The translations under genes and the position numbers were made by a program. From Actinomycetes bacterium (GTDB lineage Bacteria; Actinomycetota; Acidimicrobiia; Acidimicrobiales; RAAP-2), in assembly GCA_021785695.1 (NCBI GenBank), contig JAJYEQ010000001.1, positions 159,331 to 223,330 on the forward strand: DNA of 64,000 nucleotides, given 5' to 3'. Under the pieces are notes generated by a model. The model saw only the letters and a list, made by a program, of their open reading frames with translations, was not told the origin of the DNA and searched no databases. Positions within the stretch are counted from its first letter, which is position 1; each line of letters starts with the position of its first letter. Below are positions 26,132 through 43,600 of this stretch, in pieces.

Positions 26132-26499
26132 CAGAGCACCTCCGGAGCCAGCGAGATGATGCGCATGAACTTCTTGTCGCGCAGCTCCCGGCCCACCGGG
26201 CCGAAGATGCGCGTGCCCCGCGGCTGGAGCTGGTCGTTGATCAGCACCGCGGCGTTCTCGTCGAACTTGATGTACGAGCCGTCGGGACGCCGCTTCTCCT
26301 TGGCCGTGCGCACCACGACGCAGCGCACCACGTCGCCCTTCTTGACCGCGGCCCCGGGGATGGCGTCCTTCACCGTGGCGATGAAGATGTCTCCGATGGA
26401 CGCGTAGCGGCGCCGCGACCCGCCCAGGACCCGGATGCAGAGCACCTCTTTGGCCCCCGAGTTGTCGGCCACCTTGAGCCGGGACTCCTGCTGGATCAT
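26131..26499 (-). CDS. rplN: 50S ribosomal protein L14
   Basis: 122-residue uL14 starting [20 protein letters not shown], with [11 protein letters not shown] and the conserved ending [12 protein letters not shown]. Confidence 0.97.
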   Translation of the reverse strand: MIQQESRLKVADNSGAKEVLCIRVLGGSRRRYASIGDIFIATVKDAIPGAAVKKGDVVRCVVVRTAKEKRRPDGSYIKFDENAAVLINDQLQPRGTRIFGPVGRELRDKKFMRIISLAPEVL

Positions 26500-26774
26500 C
26501 GCGCCCGCTCCACGATCTCGGTCACGCGCCAGCGCTTGGTCTTGGACAGCGGCCGGGTCTCCTGGACCCGGACGCGGTCACCGACGTGGGCGTCGGCGCC
26601 CCCGTCGTGCGCGTACAGCTTCTTGGTGCGCTGGACCGTCTTGCCGTAGCGCGGGTGGCGCACCCGCTCGATGACGGCCACCACCACCGTGTCGACCATC
26701 CGGTCCGACACGACGATGCCCTCACGCACCTTGCGCGGATTCTCGCGCACCGGTCCGTTCTCGGCTTGTTCCAT
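26496..26774 (-). CDS. rpsQ: 30S ribosomal protein S17
   Basis: 92-residue uS17. [27 protein letters not shown] and the C-terminal [15 protein letters not shown] are family signatures. A 15-residue N-terminal extension precedes the core. Confidence 0.96.
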   Translation of the reverse strand: MEQAENGPVRENPRKVREGIVVSDRMVDTVVVAVIERVRHPRYGKTVQRTKKLYAHDGGADAHVGDRVRVQETRPLSKTKRWRVTEIVERAR

Positions 26775-27007
26775 CAGGCACCTTCTCCCTCGGCCTCAGC
26801 GGCCGCGATCTCCCGCTCGCGCACCAGGGTGGCCAGCCGCGCGATGTCGCGGCGCACCTCGCGCAGTCGTCCGGAGTTGTCCAGCTGGCCGGTGGCCTGC
26901 TGGAAGCGCAGGTTGAACAGCTCCCGGCGCGTCTCGGCCAGGCGGCCCAGCAGCTCGGCGTCGCCCAGCTGGCGCACCTCGGCCCGTCGCTCGCTCGTCT
27001 TGGCCAT
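26774..27007 (-). CDS. rpmC: 50S ribosomal protein L29
   Basis: 77-residue uL29 with [23 protein letters not shown] and the conserved [17 protein letters not shown]. The ATG at 27007 shares one base with the rplP stop; the longer frame is antisense-like. Confidence 0.96.
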   Translation of the reverse strand: MAKTSERRAEVRQLGDAELLGRLAETRRELFNLRFQQATGQLDNSGRLREVRRDIARLATLVREREIAAAEAEGEGA

Positions 27008-27444
27008 CAGATCGCCACCTCCGGGGTGCCGTGGGTTCCGGGACGCACGACGAACTTCGCCTTGATGGGCAGCTTCTGGATGGCGCGCTCCATGGCGGCC
27101 CGGGCCAGCGGCTCGTCTACCCCCCCCAGCTCGAACATCACGCGGCCGGGCTTGACGACGGCCACCCAGAACTCCGGGTTGCCCTTGCCCGATCCCATGC
27201 GGGTCTCGGCCGGCTTCTGGGTCACGGGCTTGTCCGGGAAGACCCGGATCCAGACCTTGCCGCCGCGGCGGACGTGGCGGGTCATGGCGATACGGGCGGC
27301 CTCGATCTGGCGCGCCGTGATCCACCCGGCCTCGAGGGCCTGGATCCCGAAGTCACCGAAGGTCAGCTCCGTGCCGCCCTTGGCCACGCCGCCCATCCGC
27401 CCCCGCTGCTGCTTGCGGTGCTTCACCCTGCGCGGCATCAGCAT
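27007..27444 (-). CDS. rplP: 50S ribosomal protein L16
   Basis: 145-residue uL16 starting [19 protein letters not shown], with the [24 protein letters not shown] segment and [13 protein letters not shown]. Confidence 0.97.
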   Translation of the reverse strand: MLMPRRVKHRKQQRGRMGGVAKGGTELTFGDFGIQALEAGWITARQIEAARIAMTRHVRRGGKVWIRVFPDKPVTQKPAETRMGSGKGNPEFWVAVVKPGRVMFELGGVDEPLARAAMERAIQKLPIKAKFVVRPGTHGTPEVAI

Positions 27445-27446
27445 GG

Positions 27447-28346
27447 CTACTCCACGTCCTTTCGAAAGTGCGGCGTGTCGGCCCGCCCCGAGGCGGTGCG
27501 CCGCTCGATGTCCTCTTCCACGTTGATCACGGCCTCGACCTCGTCGGCGGCCGCCAGGAGCTCGTGCTCCTCGAGAGTCGTCGCCGCGGCCCGGCGGCGG
27601 CCGCCGCCGGCGCGCACGACGCCCTTGGGCGCCCCCGGGGTCGCGCCCACCGGCACGGCCTCGCCGGCCGCCATGGCGGCCTCGCGCACGATCTTCTCGT
27701 TGTTGGAGAGCTGGTAGGGCAGGATGTCGCCCTTGTAGATCCAGACCTTGACGCCGATGCGCCCCGTCGAGGTGCGCGCCTCACGGAAGCCGTAGTCGAT
27801 GTCGGCGCGCAGGGTGTGCAAGGGCACGCGGCCCTCGCGGTAGGACTCGGTGCGCGACATCTCGGCGCCGCCCAGGCGTCCGGAGGCCTGGATGCGCACC
27901 CCGAGGGCCCCGGCCTTCTGGACCGTCTGGATGCCGCGCTTCATGGCGCGGCGGAAGGCGATGCGGCGCACCAGCTGGTCGCAGATGCCCTGGGCGATCA
28001 GCGCGGCGTCGAGCTCGGGCTGCTTGATCTCCTGGATGTTGAGCGAGACGCGGTTGCGCTGGCCCGTGATGCGCTCGAGCTCCTTCTTCAGGCGGTCGGC
28101 CTCGCCGCCGCGGCGCCCGATCACGATCCCGGGGCGCGCGGTGTGGATGTCGACGCGGATCCGGTCCGAGGTGCGCTCGATCTCGATGCGGCTCACCGCG
28201 GCGCTCTCGAGCTGACGCACCAGGTAGTCCCGGATGCGCCAGTCCTCCACCACCAGCTCGCGGTAGCCCTTCTCCTTGAACCACCGGGACTTCCAGTCGG
28301 TGGTGATCCCGAGACGGAACCCGTAGGGATTGACCTTCTGACCCAT
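27447..28346 (-). CDS. rpsC: 30S ribosomal protein S3 with a long C-terminal tail
   Basis: 299-residue uS3. The core (1-210) has [13 protein letters not shown], the KH domain with [18 protein letters not shown] and [11 protein letters not shown]-type sequence, and ends near KGDILPYQ. About 80 residues beyond this form a tail rich in Ala, Glu, Val and Arg, longer than in most bacteria. The ATG at 28346 shares one base with the rplV stop. Confidence 0.97.
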   Translation of the reverse strand: MGQKVNPYGFRLGITTDWKSRWFKEKGYRELVVEDWRIRDYLVRQLESAAVSRIEIERTSDRIRVDIHTARPGIVIGRRGGEADRLKKELERITGQRNRVSLNIQEIKQPELDAALIAQGICDQLVRRIAFRRAMKRGIQTVQKAGALGVRIQASGRLGGAEMSRTESYREGRVPLHTLRADIDYGFREARTSTGRIGVKVWIYKGDILPYQLSNNEKIVREAAMAAGEAVPVGATPGAPKGVVRAGGGRRRAAATTLEEHELLAAADEVEAVINVEEDIERRTASGRADTPHFRKDVE

Positions 28347-28993
28347 TACTCCTCCGTCTCTGCGGGCTCGTCGGCACCGGCCTGGGCGGCCGCGGAGTCC
28401 TCGGTGGCCTCGGAGTCCTCGGGGGCCGCGACGGGCTCCTCGATCGCCGGGCCCTCGTCGAGCGTCTCGTCGGTCACGACCTCGTCCTGCGGCTCCTCGA
28501 GGAGCGGGGCCTCGTCGGCGGCCGGCGCGCTGGACGCCCGCGCCGCGCTGCGGCGCGAGGAGGCCACGCGGCGGCTGCGCGAGGCGGCCGCCTGGGCACT
28601 GCGCGCGGCGCGCACCAGGGCCAGGCGCTCCTCGGACAGGCGCGTCACGATGACCGTGATGTGGCACGAGCGCTTGGCGATCTTGCCGGCCCGGCCCCGG
28701 GCCCGCGGCGAGAAGCGCTTCAGGGTCGCGCCCTCGTCGGCGTAGGCGGCCGACACGTAGAGCTCGTCGGCCCCGAGGCCGTCGTTGTTGACCGCGTTGG
28801 CGACGGCCGAGGCCAGCACCTTGTCGATCACGCGGGCCGCCTCGCGGGTGGTCAGGGACAGGACCTCGTGGGCCGCCTGGACGTCCAGGCCCCGGATGAG
28901 GTCCAGCACGACCCGCGCCTTGGAGGCCGACATCCGGTAGCCCCGCAGGACCGCGCGGGTCCCGGGGCGCTCGTTGGTCTTGGGACCCGTCAT
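28346..28993 (-). CDS. rplV: 50S ribosomal protein L22 with basic-then-acidic C-terminal extension
   Basis: 215-residue uL22, nearly twice the usual 110-120. The core (1-118) has [15 protein letters not shown] and [20 protein letters not shown] and includes the hairpin that lines the exit tunnel. Residues 119-157 are Arg/Ala/Ser-rich, and residues 158-215 are strongly acidic ([13 protein letters not shown] and similar). The reading frame is intact, and the stop overlaps rpsC, so the tail is real rather than a frame error. Its function is unknown. Confidence 0.97.
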   Translation of the reverse strand: MTGPKTNERPGTRAVLRGYRMSASKARVVLDLIRGLDVQAAHEVLSLTTREAARVIDKVLASAVANAVNNDGLGADELYVSAAYADEGATLKRFSPRARGRAGKIAKRSCHITVIVTRLSEERLALVRAARSAQAAASRSRRVASSRRSAARASSAPAADEAPLLEEPQDEVVTDETLDEGPAIEEPVAAPEDSEATEDSAAAQAGADEPAETEE

Positions 28994-29271
28994 CAGCGAC
29001 GCCCCGCCTTCTCCTGGCCGGCGTGGAACTTGAAGGTCCGCGTGGGCGCGAACTCACCGAGCTTGTGGCCCACCATGGCCTCGTTGACGTACACCGGCAC
29101 GTGCCGGCGCCCGTCGTGGACGGCGAAGGTGTGCCCGACCATGTCGGGGATGATCGTGGAGCGCCGGCTCCAGGTCTTGACGACCCGCTTCTCGTTGGCC
29201 GCGTTCAAGGCGTCCACCTTCTTGAGCAGGTGGGCGTCGATGAAGGGGCCCTTCTTCAGGCTGCGTGACAT
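28993..29271 (-). CDS. rpsS: 30S ribosomal protein S19
   Basis: 92-residue uS19 starting [19 protein letters not shown], with [20 protein letters not shown] and [11 protein letters not shown]. Confidence 0.97.
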   Translation of the reverse strand: MSRSLKKGPFIDAHLLKKVDALNAANEKRVVKTWSRRSTIIPDMVGHTFAVHDGRRHVPVYVNEAMVGHKLGEFAPTRTFKFHAGQEKAGRR

Positions 29272-29274
29272 GTC

Positions 29275-30108
29275 CTACCTCCGCGATCCGCGACCACGAC
29301 GACGGCGAACGATGAGCGCGTCGGACGCCTTGGGCAGGCGAGTGCGCCCCTCGGGCTGGCCCCAGGGCGAGACCGGGTGGCGACCACCGGAGGTCTTGCC
29401 CTCGCCACCGCCGAGCGGGTGGTCGACGGGGTTCATGGCCACCCCGCGGGTCTGGGGACGCACGCCGCGCCAGCGGTTGCGCCCGGCCTTGCCGATCTTC
29501 ACCAGCTCGTGCTCGGCGTGCCCGACGGTCCCGAGGGTCGCCCGGCAGTCGATAGGCACGCGGCGCATCTCGGTCGAGGGCAGGCGCAGCGTCGCGTAGT
29601 CGCCGTCCTTGGCCACCAGCTGGACGCTCATGCCCGCGCTGCGGGCCATCTTGCCGCCGCCGCCCGGGCGCAGCTCGACGTTGTGGACGGTCGAGCCGGT
29701 CGGGATGTAGCGCAGGGGCAGGGCGTTGCCGGTGCGGATGTCGGCCCGGCGGCCCGACTCGACGCGGTCGCCGACCTTCAGGCCGGCCGCGGCCAGGATG
29801 TAGCGCTTCTCGCCGTCGGCGTAGTGCACCAGGGCGATGCGGCACGAGCGGTTCGGGTCGTACTCGATGGTGGCGATGCGGCCGGGCACCCCGTCCTTGT
29901 CGCGCTTGAAGTCCACGACCCGGTACTGGCGCTTGTGGCCGCCCCCGCGGTGGCGCGAGGTCTTGCGCCCGTAGGCGTTGCGGCCCCCGGTCGAGGACTG
30001 GGGCTCGAGCAGGGACTTCTCGGGACGCGTCTGGGTCAGCTCGGCGAAGTCGGGGCCGGTCTGGAACCGGCGGCCCGGGCTGGTGGGTTTGCGCGCGCGC
30101 AGTGCCAT
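29275..30108 (-). CDS. rplB: 50S ribosomal protein L2
   Basis: 277-residue uL2. The C-terminal catalytic-centre segment [16 protein letters not shown] with its conserved histidine is intact, as are [17 protein letters not shown] and the C-terminal [10 protein letters not shown]. Confidence 0.97.
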   Translation of the reverse strand: MALRARKPTSPGRRFQTGPDFAELTQTRPEKSLLEPQSSTGGRNAYGRKTSRHRGGGHKRQYRVVDFKRDKDGVPGRIATIEYDPNRSCRIALVHYADGEKRYILAAAGLKVGDRVESGRRADIRTGNALPLRYIPTGSTVHNVELRPGGGGKMARSAGMSVQLVAKDGDYATLRLPSTEMRRVPIDCRATLGTVGHAEHELVKIGKAGRNRWRGVRPQTRGVAMNPVDHPLGGGEGKTSGGRHPVSPWGQPEGRTRLPKASDALIVRRRRGRGSRR

Positions 30109-30117
30109 GGGGGTCCT

Positions 30118-30408
30118 TTAGCTCTCGAAGAGGTTGATCGAGTCACCCGAACGTAGGGTGACGATGGCCCGCTTGGTGTCGGGACGCGCGCCGCGCACGC
30201 CGGTGCGCAGGCTGCGGGTCGTCTTGCCGCGCCGGCGCAGCGTGTTGACCTTGGAGACCTTGACGTTGAAGGCCTGCTCGACGGCGTTGCGCACGTCGAT
30301 CTTGGTGGCCCCGTCGTCGACCACGAAGACGTACGTGTGGCGCTCCATGAGGGCGTAGGTCTTCTCGGAGACCACCGGGTGGATCAGGATCTGCGTCGGC
30401 TCACGCAT
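30118..30408 (-). CDS. rplW: 50S ribosomal protein L23
   Basis: 96-residue uL23, a tunnel-exit protein. ILIHPVVSEKTYALME and VSKVNTLRRRGKTTR are diagnostic. It overlaps rplD by eight bases. Confidence 0.96.
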   Translation of the reverse strand: MREPTQILIHPVVSEKTYALMERHTYVFVVDDGATKIDVRNAVEQAFNVKVSKVNTLRRRGKTTRSLRTGVRGARPDTKRAIVTLRSGDSINLFES

Positions 30409-31087
30409 GGGTGCTCCCTTCGCCCGCCGGCAGCGTGGCGTCGCTGAAGAGGATCCAGTCGGCGGCCAGCACGTCGTAGGCGCTCAGCTCACCGGCCGCG
30501 ATGGTCGTGGCCCCGCCGAGGTTGCGGAAGGCGTAGCGCGCGATGCGGTCCGCGGGGCTCAGCACCACCAGGACCCGGCCGGCCAGCCCGAGGGCGGCCA
30601 AGGCGGCCAGCGCCTCCTTGGTGCGCGGCTCGCTCCAGGCGTCGTAGGAGTCGATCAGGGCCACGCGGCCCTCGGCGGCCCGGTCCGACAGGGCGCCGTA
30701 GAGGGCGGCCCGGATCATCTTCTTGGGGGTGCGCTGGTCGTAGCTGCGCGGCTTGGGGCCCAGGGCAATCCCCCCGCCGGGGTACTGGGGCGCGCGGATG
30801 GTGCCCTGGCGGGCGTTGCCGGTGCCCTTCTGGCGGAACGGCTTCTTGCCGCCACCGCGCACCTCGGCGCGCGTGCGCGTCGACTGGGTGCCCGCGCGCC
30901 GGGCGGCCAGCTGGGCCGTCACGACCTGGTGCAGCAGGGCCACGTTGGGCTCGCGGCCAAAGACCTCGGGGGCCAGGTCGACCACCGAGAGCACCGTGCC
31001 GTCCAGGCTGCGGCGCTCCACCTGGCGAGCCGTCAGGGCCGGGCGCTCCTTGGCCACCGGACCGCGCAGCCGCGTCGTCTCGCTCAT
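30401..31087 (-). CDS. rplD: 50S ribosomal protein L4
   Basis: 228-residue uL4. RTRAEVRGGGKKPFRQKGTGNARQG is the extended loop of the family. The ATG at 31087 overlaps the rplC stop (ATGA). L4 is a known autogenous regulator of S10-type operons in enterobacteria; a structured leader lies upstream of rplC here, so a similar role is possible but unproven. Confidence 0.97.
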   Translation of the reverse strand: MSETTRLRGPVAKERPALTARQVERRSLDGTVLSVVDLAPEVFGREPNVALLHQVVTAQLAARRAGTQSTRTRAEVRGGGKKPFRQKGTGNARQGTIRAPQYPGGGIALGPKPRSYDQRTPKKMIRAALYGALSDRAAEGRVALIDSYDAWSEPRTKEALAALAALGLAGRVLVVLSPADRIARYAFRNLGGATTIAAGELSAYDVLAADWILFSDATLPAGEGSTHA

Positions 31088-31743
31088 CGCACACCTCCGG
31101 CGCGCATCGGGTTCTTCACCGAGGTCCGCAGCACCACGACGCCGCCCCGGGGTCCGGGAACCGCCCCCTTGACCAGGATCACCTGGCGCTCGGGGTCGAC
31201 GGCGACCACCTCGAGGTTGGTCGTGGTCACCTGGGTCCCGCCCATGCGCCCGGCCATCCGCGTGCCCTTGAACACCCGCCCCGGCGTCGCGCAGGCCCCG
31301 ATGGAGCCCGGGGCCCGGTGGTGCTTGTGGTTGCCGTGGGCCGCGCCCTGACCCTTGAAGTTGTGGCGCTTCATCCCGCCGGCGAAGCCCTTGCCCTTGG
31401 ACACGGCCGTCGCGTCGATGCGCTCGCCGACGCTGAAGACGTCGGCGGCGATCTCCTGGCCCGCCGCGTACTGGGCGGCGTCCTCCAGGCGCAGCTCGAC
31501 CAGGCCGGTCCCCGGGGTCACCCCGGCGCTGGCGAAGTGGCCGCGCTCGGGCTGGCTGAGGGTCGTGGGCCGCCGGGTGCCCCAGGTCACCTGGACGGCG
31601 TTGTAGCCCTCCTTGGCCCCGGTCTTCACCTGGACCACGCGGGCCGGCTCCACCCGCACCACCGTGACGGGCACGGCCCGGTGCTGGTCGTCCCAGACCT
31701 GGGTCATGCCCACCTTCTCGCCGACGATCGCCTTGGTCGCCAC
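31084..31743 (-). CDS. rplC: 50S ribosomal protein L3
   Basis: 219-residue uL3. AIVGEKVGMTQVWDD opens the protein, and GGMKRHNFKGQGAAHGNHKHHRAPGSIG is the central family signature. The GTG at 31743 is chosen because GGAGAAGAGG lies six bases upstream; the frame extends 36 codons further through the leader hairpins, which should not be coding. First gene of a transcription unit rplC-rplD-rplW-rplB and onward. Confidence 0.96.
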   Translation of the reverse strand: MATKAIVGEKVGMTQVWDDQHRAVPVTVVRVEPARVVQVKTGAKEGYNAVQVTWGTRRPTTLSQPERGHFASAGVTPGTGLVELRLEDAAQYAAGQEIAADVFSVGERIDATAVSKGKGFAGGMKRHNFKGQGAAHGNHKHHRAPGSIGACATPGRVFKGTRMAGRMGGTQVTTTNLEVVAVDPERQVILVKGAVPGPRGGVVVLRTSVKNPMRAGGVR

Positions 31744-31890
31744 CTCTACCTCTTCTCCTCGTCCGTCGGTTGCCGACAGACAGACGCTCCGTTCGGGAGA
31801 CCCGAACGGAGCGCACGACTGGTTCGGTCCGGCGTCCCTCTTGCGAGGCAACCGGACACGTCACTTGCTGCCCTCTTGCGAGGGCTACCC
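31744..31890 (-). ncRNA. Candidate structured 5' leader RNA of the rplC operon
   Basis: Four successive hairpins, read on the minus strand from the promoter to the rplC GTG. H1 at 31870-31885: GCCCTC / GAGGGC closed by a GCAA tetraloop. H2 at 31827-31857: outer stem GTCCGG / CCGGAC with an internal loop and an inner CCTC / GAGG stem, again with a GCAA tetraloop. H3 at 31785-31813: 13-bp CGCTCCGTTCGGG stem with a 3-base loop. H4 at 31761-31781: 9-bp stem with one U-G pair and a CAA loop. The Shine-Dalgarno follows H4 directly. I do not recognise a known family; an autoregulatory leader for L3 or L4 is my inference. Confidence 0.7.
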
Positions 31891-31920
31891 ACCCTACACC
31901 ACGGGGCCCCGCCGGCGCAA
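31891..31920 (-). promoter_or_regulatory. Promoter before rplC (TTGCGC / 18 / TAGGGT)
   Basis: Minus strand: -35 TTGCGC at 31915-31920 and -10 TAGGGT at 31891-31896 with an 18-bp spacer. The predicted RNA start lies just before hairpin H1 of the leader. The -35 falls inside the loop and arm of the rpsJ terminator hairpin. Confidence 0.6.
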
Positions 31921-31933
31921 TGCCGGCGGGGCC
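31905..31933 (-). terminator. Hairpin after rpsJ
   Basis: Perfect 12-bp stem GGCCCCGCCGGC / GCCGGCGGGGCC with a 5-base loop, six bases after the rpsJ stop codon. No T-tract. It probably separates the str-rpsJ unit from the rplC unit. Confidence 0.65.
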
Positions 31934-31938
31934 GTGGC

Positions 31939-32262
31939 TCACACCTGGCGGATCTTGATCTCGATGTCCACCCCGGCCGGCAGGTCGAGCCGCTGGAGCG
32001 AGTCGACCGTCTTGGCCGTGTGGTCCACGATGTCGAGCAGCCGCTTGTGCACGCGCATCTCGAAGTGCTCGCGGCTGTCCTTGTGCTTGTGCGGACCGCG
32101 GACCACCGTGTAGCGGTGGGTCTCGGTCGGCAGCGGCACGGGGCCCTGGACCCGGGCGTTGGTCCGCTCGACCGTCTGGACGATCTTCGCGGTCGACTGG
32201 TCGAGTACCTCGTGGTCGAAGGCCTTCAGCCGGATCCGGATCATCTGGCGCATCTCAGCCAC
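31939..32262 (-). CDS. rpsJ: 30S ribosomal protein S10
   Basis: 107-residue uS10 (NusE). [21 protein letters not shown] and [15 protein letters not shown] are diagnostic. The start is given as the GTG at 32262; in-frame ATGs at 32253 and 32244 are alternatives, and none has a good SD. Unusually it is cut off from rplC by a terminator-like hairpin and a new promoter, so it groups with tuf. Confidence 0.95.
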   Translation of the reverse strand: MAEMRQMIRIRLKAFDHEVLDQSTAKIVQTVERTNARVQGPVPLPTETHRYTVVRGPHKHKDSREHFEMRVHKRLLDIVDHTAKTVDSLQRLDLPAGVDIEIKIRQV

Positions 32263-32266
32263 GGGG

Positions 32267-33454
<1,188 letters not shown>

Positions 33455-33566
33455 TGTCGGGGACTAACTTTCTGTCTCTGGACGGCCCCACCGTGGGTCC
33501 GTCGGGTTTCTTGCGGCCCTCCCCGACGACGGTTTGGACCTATTTTGCACTGGTTGCCCAGTCCTC

Positions 33567-35660
<2,094 letters not shown>

Positions 35661-35683
35661 GATGGGTGGGTCGGTCTCCTCAG

Positions 35684-36153
35684 TTACCAGCGGTAGTGCG
35701 CGAACGCCTTGTTCGACTCGGCCATCTTGGCCATGTCCTCGCGACGCTTCACCGCCGCCCCCACCCCATTGGACGCGTCGACGATCTCGTTGGCCAGGCG
35801 CTCGGCCATGGTCTTCTCCCGGCGCTTCTTGGCGAAGTCGGTAAGCCAGCGGATGGCCAGCGTCGTGGCGCGCCGCGGCCGGACCTCGACGGGGACCTGG
35901 TAGGTGGTGCCACCCACGCGGCGGCTGCGCACCTCGAGCTCGGGACGCACGTTCTCCAGGGCGCGCTTGAGCGCCGCGACCGGGTCGGCGCCGGTCTTCT
36001 CCTGCACGGTGGTCAAGGCGCCGTAGACGATGCGCTCGGCCACGGTGCGCTTGCCGCGCTCGAGCACCTTGTTGATGACCTGGGTGACCAGCACCGACTT
36101 GTAGACCGGGTCGGCGACCAGCTCGCGGCGGTCCGCGGGTCCCTTGCGAGGCA

Positions 36154-36154
<1 letters not shown>
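35684..36154 (-). CDS. rpsG: 30S ribosomal protein S7
   Basis: 156-residue uS7 starting [20 protein letters not shown], with [16 protein letters not shown] and the C-terminal [20 protein letters not shown]. It shares one base with the rpsL stop. Confidence 0.97.
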
Positions 36155-36525
<371 letters not shown>

Positions 36526-36555
36526 GCCAAACCTCTTCTCAACTCGTACGTGGCG

Positions 36556-36571
36556 CCGCCGCATGCGGCGG
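36556..36571 (-). promoter_or_regulatory. 16-base perfect palindrome in the rpsL 5' UTR
   Basis: CCGCCGCATGCGGCGG, a self-complementary element about 30 bases before the rpsL start and 14 bases after the -10. It could form a hairpin or be a protein site. Confidence 0.4.
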
Positions 36572-36584
36572 ACGCGGACTGGTT

Positions 36585-36614
36585 ATTCTACGGCACGCCG
36601 GGGCTAACCGGCAA
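36585..36614 (-). promoter_or_regulatory. Promoter of the str operon (TTGCCG / 18 / TAGAAT)
   Basis: Minus strand: -35 TTGCCG at 36609-36614, 18-bp spacer, -10 TAGAAT at 36585-36590. It starts five bases after the rpoC stop codon and would drive rpsL-rpsG-fusA-tuf-rpsJ. Confidence 0.7.
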
Positions 36615-36618
36615 ACGG

Positions 36619-40643
<4,025 letters not shown>

Positions 40644-40647
<4 letters not shown>

Positions 40648-43600
40648 GACAGCTTCCTTTCGGCGGCGCGGCGGGCGTCTTCCTCGTCGGACCCGCGCTC
40701 GGGCCGACTGATGTCGATGCCCAGCTCACGGGTGACCGAGAAGAAGTCCTCCTCGGTGTCGGCCAGGTCGATGTGTGCACCCACGCGGTCGCGCACCTCG
40801 ACGTTCAAGCACAGCGACTGCATCTCCTTGATCAGCACCTTGAAGGACTCGGGGATGCCGGGGCTGGGCAGGTTCTGGCCCTTGACGATGGCCTCGTAGG
40901 CGCGCTCGCGACCCTTCATGTCGTCGGACTTGACGGTGAGCAGCTCCTGGAGGGCGAAGGCGGCACCGTAGGCCTCCAGGGCCCACACCTCCATCTCCCC
41001 GAAGCGCTGGCCGCCGAACTGGGCCTTGCCACCCAGGGGCTGGGCCGTGATCATCGAGTACGGGCCCGTCGAGCGCGCGTGGATCTTGTCGTCGACCATG
41101 TGGGCCAGCTTGAGCATGTAGGCGTAGCCGACCGAGATCGGCTGGTCGTAGGCCTCGCCGGTGCGCCCGTTGAACAACGTGACCTTGCCGTCGTTGTCGC
41201 CGGCCAGCATGCGCTCGCCGTGGGCCCCGTCGACGTTCAGGCTGGCGAACAGCGCCTGGATCGTCGGGCGGTCCTTGGTCCGGTCCGACTCGTCCCAGTG
41301 GGCGCCGTCGAAGGACGGGGTGGCCACGTAGACGGCCGGCTCGGTGCGCGGGCGGGTCTTGCGGTAGGGGCGCGCGCCGGTCTCGTACTGGTCGTCGTGG
41401 CCCGAGGTCCCGACCGCCGGGTTCACCTCGACGCCGCTCCAGCCGTAGCGGGCGGCGTAGCCCAGGTGGCTCTCCAGGATCTGGCCCACGTTCATGCGGC
41501 TGGGCACGCCGAGGGGCGACAAGATGATGTCGACCGGCGTCCCGTCGGCCAGGTAGGGCATGTCCTCCTCGGGCAGGATGCGCGAGATGACGCCCTTGTT
41601 CCCGTGGCGGCCGGCCAGCTTGTCGCCCTCGGCGATCTTGCGCTTCTGGGCCACGTACACCTTGACCAGCTGGTTGACGCCGGGCTGCATCTCGTGGTCC
41701 TCGTCGCGGCTGTACACCTTGACGTCGATGACCTTGCCCGACTCGCCGTGGGGCACCTTGAGGGAGGTGTCGCGCACCTCGCGGGCCTTCTCGCCGAAGA
41801 TGGCGCGCAGCAGGCGCTCCTCGGGGGACTGCTCGGTCTCGCCCTTCGGGGTCACCTTGCCCACCAGGATGTCGCCGGGCTCGACCTCGGCCCCGATGCG
41901 CACGATGCCGCGGTCGTCGAGGTCGGCCAGGATGTCGTCGGGCAGGTTCGGGATGTCGCGGGTGATCTCCTCGGGACCCAGCTTGGTGTCCCGCGCGTCG
42001 ATCTCGTACTCCTTGACGTGGATCGAGGTCAGCACGTCGTCGCGCACCAGGCGCTCCGAGATGATGATGGCGTCCTCGTAGTTGTAGCCCTCCCACGGCA
42101 TGTAGGCCACCAGCAGGTTCTTGCCCAGCGCCAGCTCGCCGCGCGAGGTGGAGGTGCCATCGGCCAGCAGGTCACCGGTGCTCACCGTCTCGCCCCCGAA
42201 CACTAGGGGCTTCTGGTTGATCGAGGTGTCCTGGTTGGAGCGCCGGAACTTGTTGAGTGTGTAGGTCTTCTTGCCCAGCGGCCGCCCGTAGCGGTCCACC
42301 GCGCTGCGCTCGTACTCGACGAGGATCCGGTCCCCGCTCACCGAGCGGACCACGCCGTCGCCCTCGGCGACCAGCACATCGCCCGAGTCCAGGGCCGCCC
42401 GCAGCTCCATGCCGGTGCCCACGAAGGGGGCCTCCGGGCTCACCAGGGGCACGGCCTGCTTCTGCATGTTGGCGCCCATCAGCGCCCGCTGGGCGTCGTC
42501 GTGCTCGACGAAGGGGATCAGCGAGGTGGCCACCGAGATGATCTGGCGCGTCGACACGTCCATCAGCTCGACCTCGTCGGGTGCCACGTAGTCGATCTCC
42601 GAGGTGGTCGACGAGGACCGCGAGGCCGAGCCCACGCGCACGCCGGTCCCGATCGGGCCGCGGCGCACCAGGACGCGGTCGGCCTTGAGGCGGCCGTCCT
42701 CACCGATCTCGGTGTTGGCCTGGGCGATGACGAAGCGCTCCTCCTCGTCGGCGGTGAAGTAGCGGACCTCGCCGGTCACCCGGCCGCCCTCCACGACCCG
42801 GTAGGGCGTCTCGATGAAGCCGTACTCGTTGATCCGCGCGTAGTTGGCCAGATACCCGATGAGGCCGACGTTGGGCCCCTCGGGCGTCTCGATGGGGCAC
42901 ATACGCCCGTAGTGCGAGGAGTGCACGTCGCGCACCTCGAGGCCCGCGCGCTCGCGCGAGAGGCCGCCGGGCCCCAGCGCCGACAGGCGGCGCTTGTGCG
43001 TCAGGCCCGACAGCGGGTTGTTCTGGTCCATGAACTGGCTCAGCTGGGAGGTCGCGAAGAACTCCTTGATCGCTGACATCACCGGACGGATGTTGATCAG
43101 GGTCTGGGGCGCGATGGCCTCGACGTCCTGGGTGTTCATGCGCTCGCGGACCACGCGCTCCATGCGCGAGAGGCCCGTGCGCAGGGCGTTCTGGATCAGC
43201 TCGCCCACGCTGCGGATGCGGCGGTTGGCGAAGTGGTCCTGGTCGTCGATGTGGTAGTCGGTCTCCTTGGCCGTGCGGTCACGGGCCAGGTTCAGCAGGT
43301 AGGTCGCCGTGGCCAGGACCTCGGCCTTGGCCAGCACGAACAGCTCGGGGTGGGGCTGCTCGAGCACGTCGCCGAACAGCTCCACGTTGCGGGCGAGCTC
43401 AGCGCCCAGCTTGCGGTCCAGCTTGTAGCGGCCCACCCGGGACAGGTCGTAGCGCTTCTCGGAGAAGAAGGCGCCCTCGAAGTACTGGCGCGCGGCCTCC
43501 ACCGTCTGCACCTCGCCGGGACGGGCCCGGCGGTAGATCTCGAGCCAGGCCGTCTCCTGGCTGGCGCGCTGGAAGCCCTCGGGCGAGTCCTCGATGCTGT

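Noticed and set aside
33455-33566. Separate tuf promoter
   Set aside because: CAAAAT-like and TAGGTC-like words exist but no -35 at 17-18 bp, so I do not claim a promoter.
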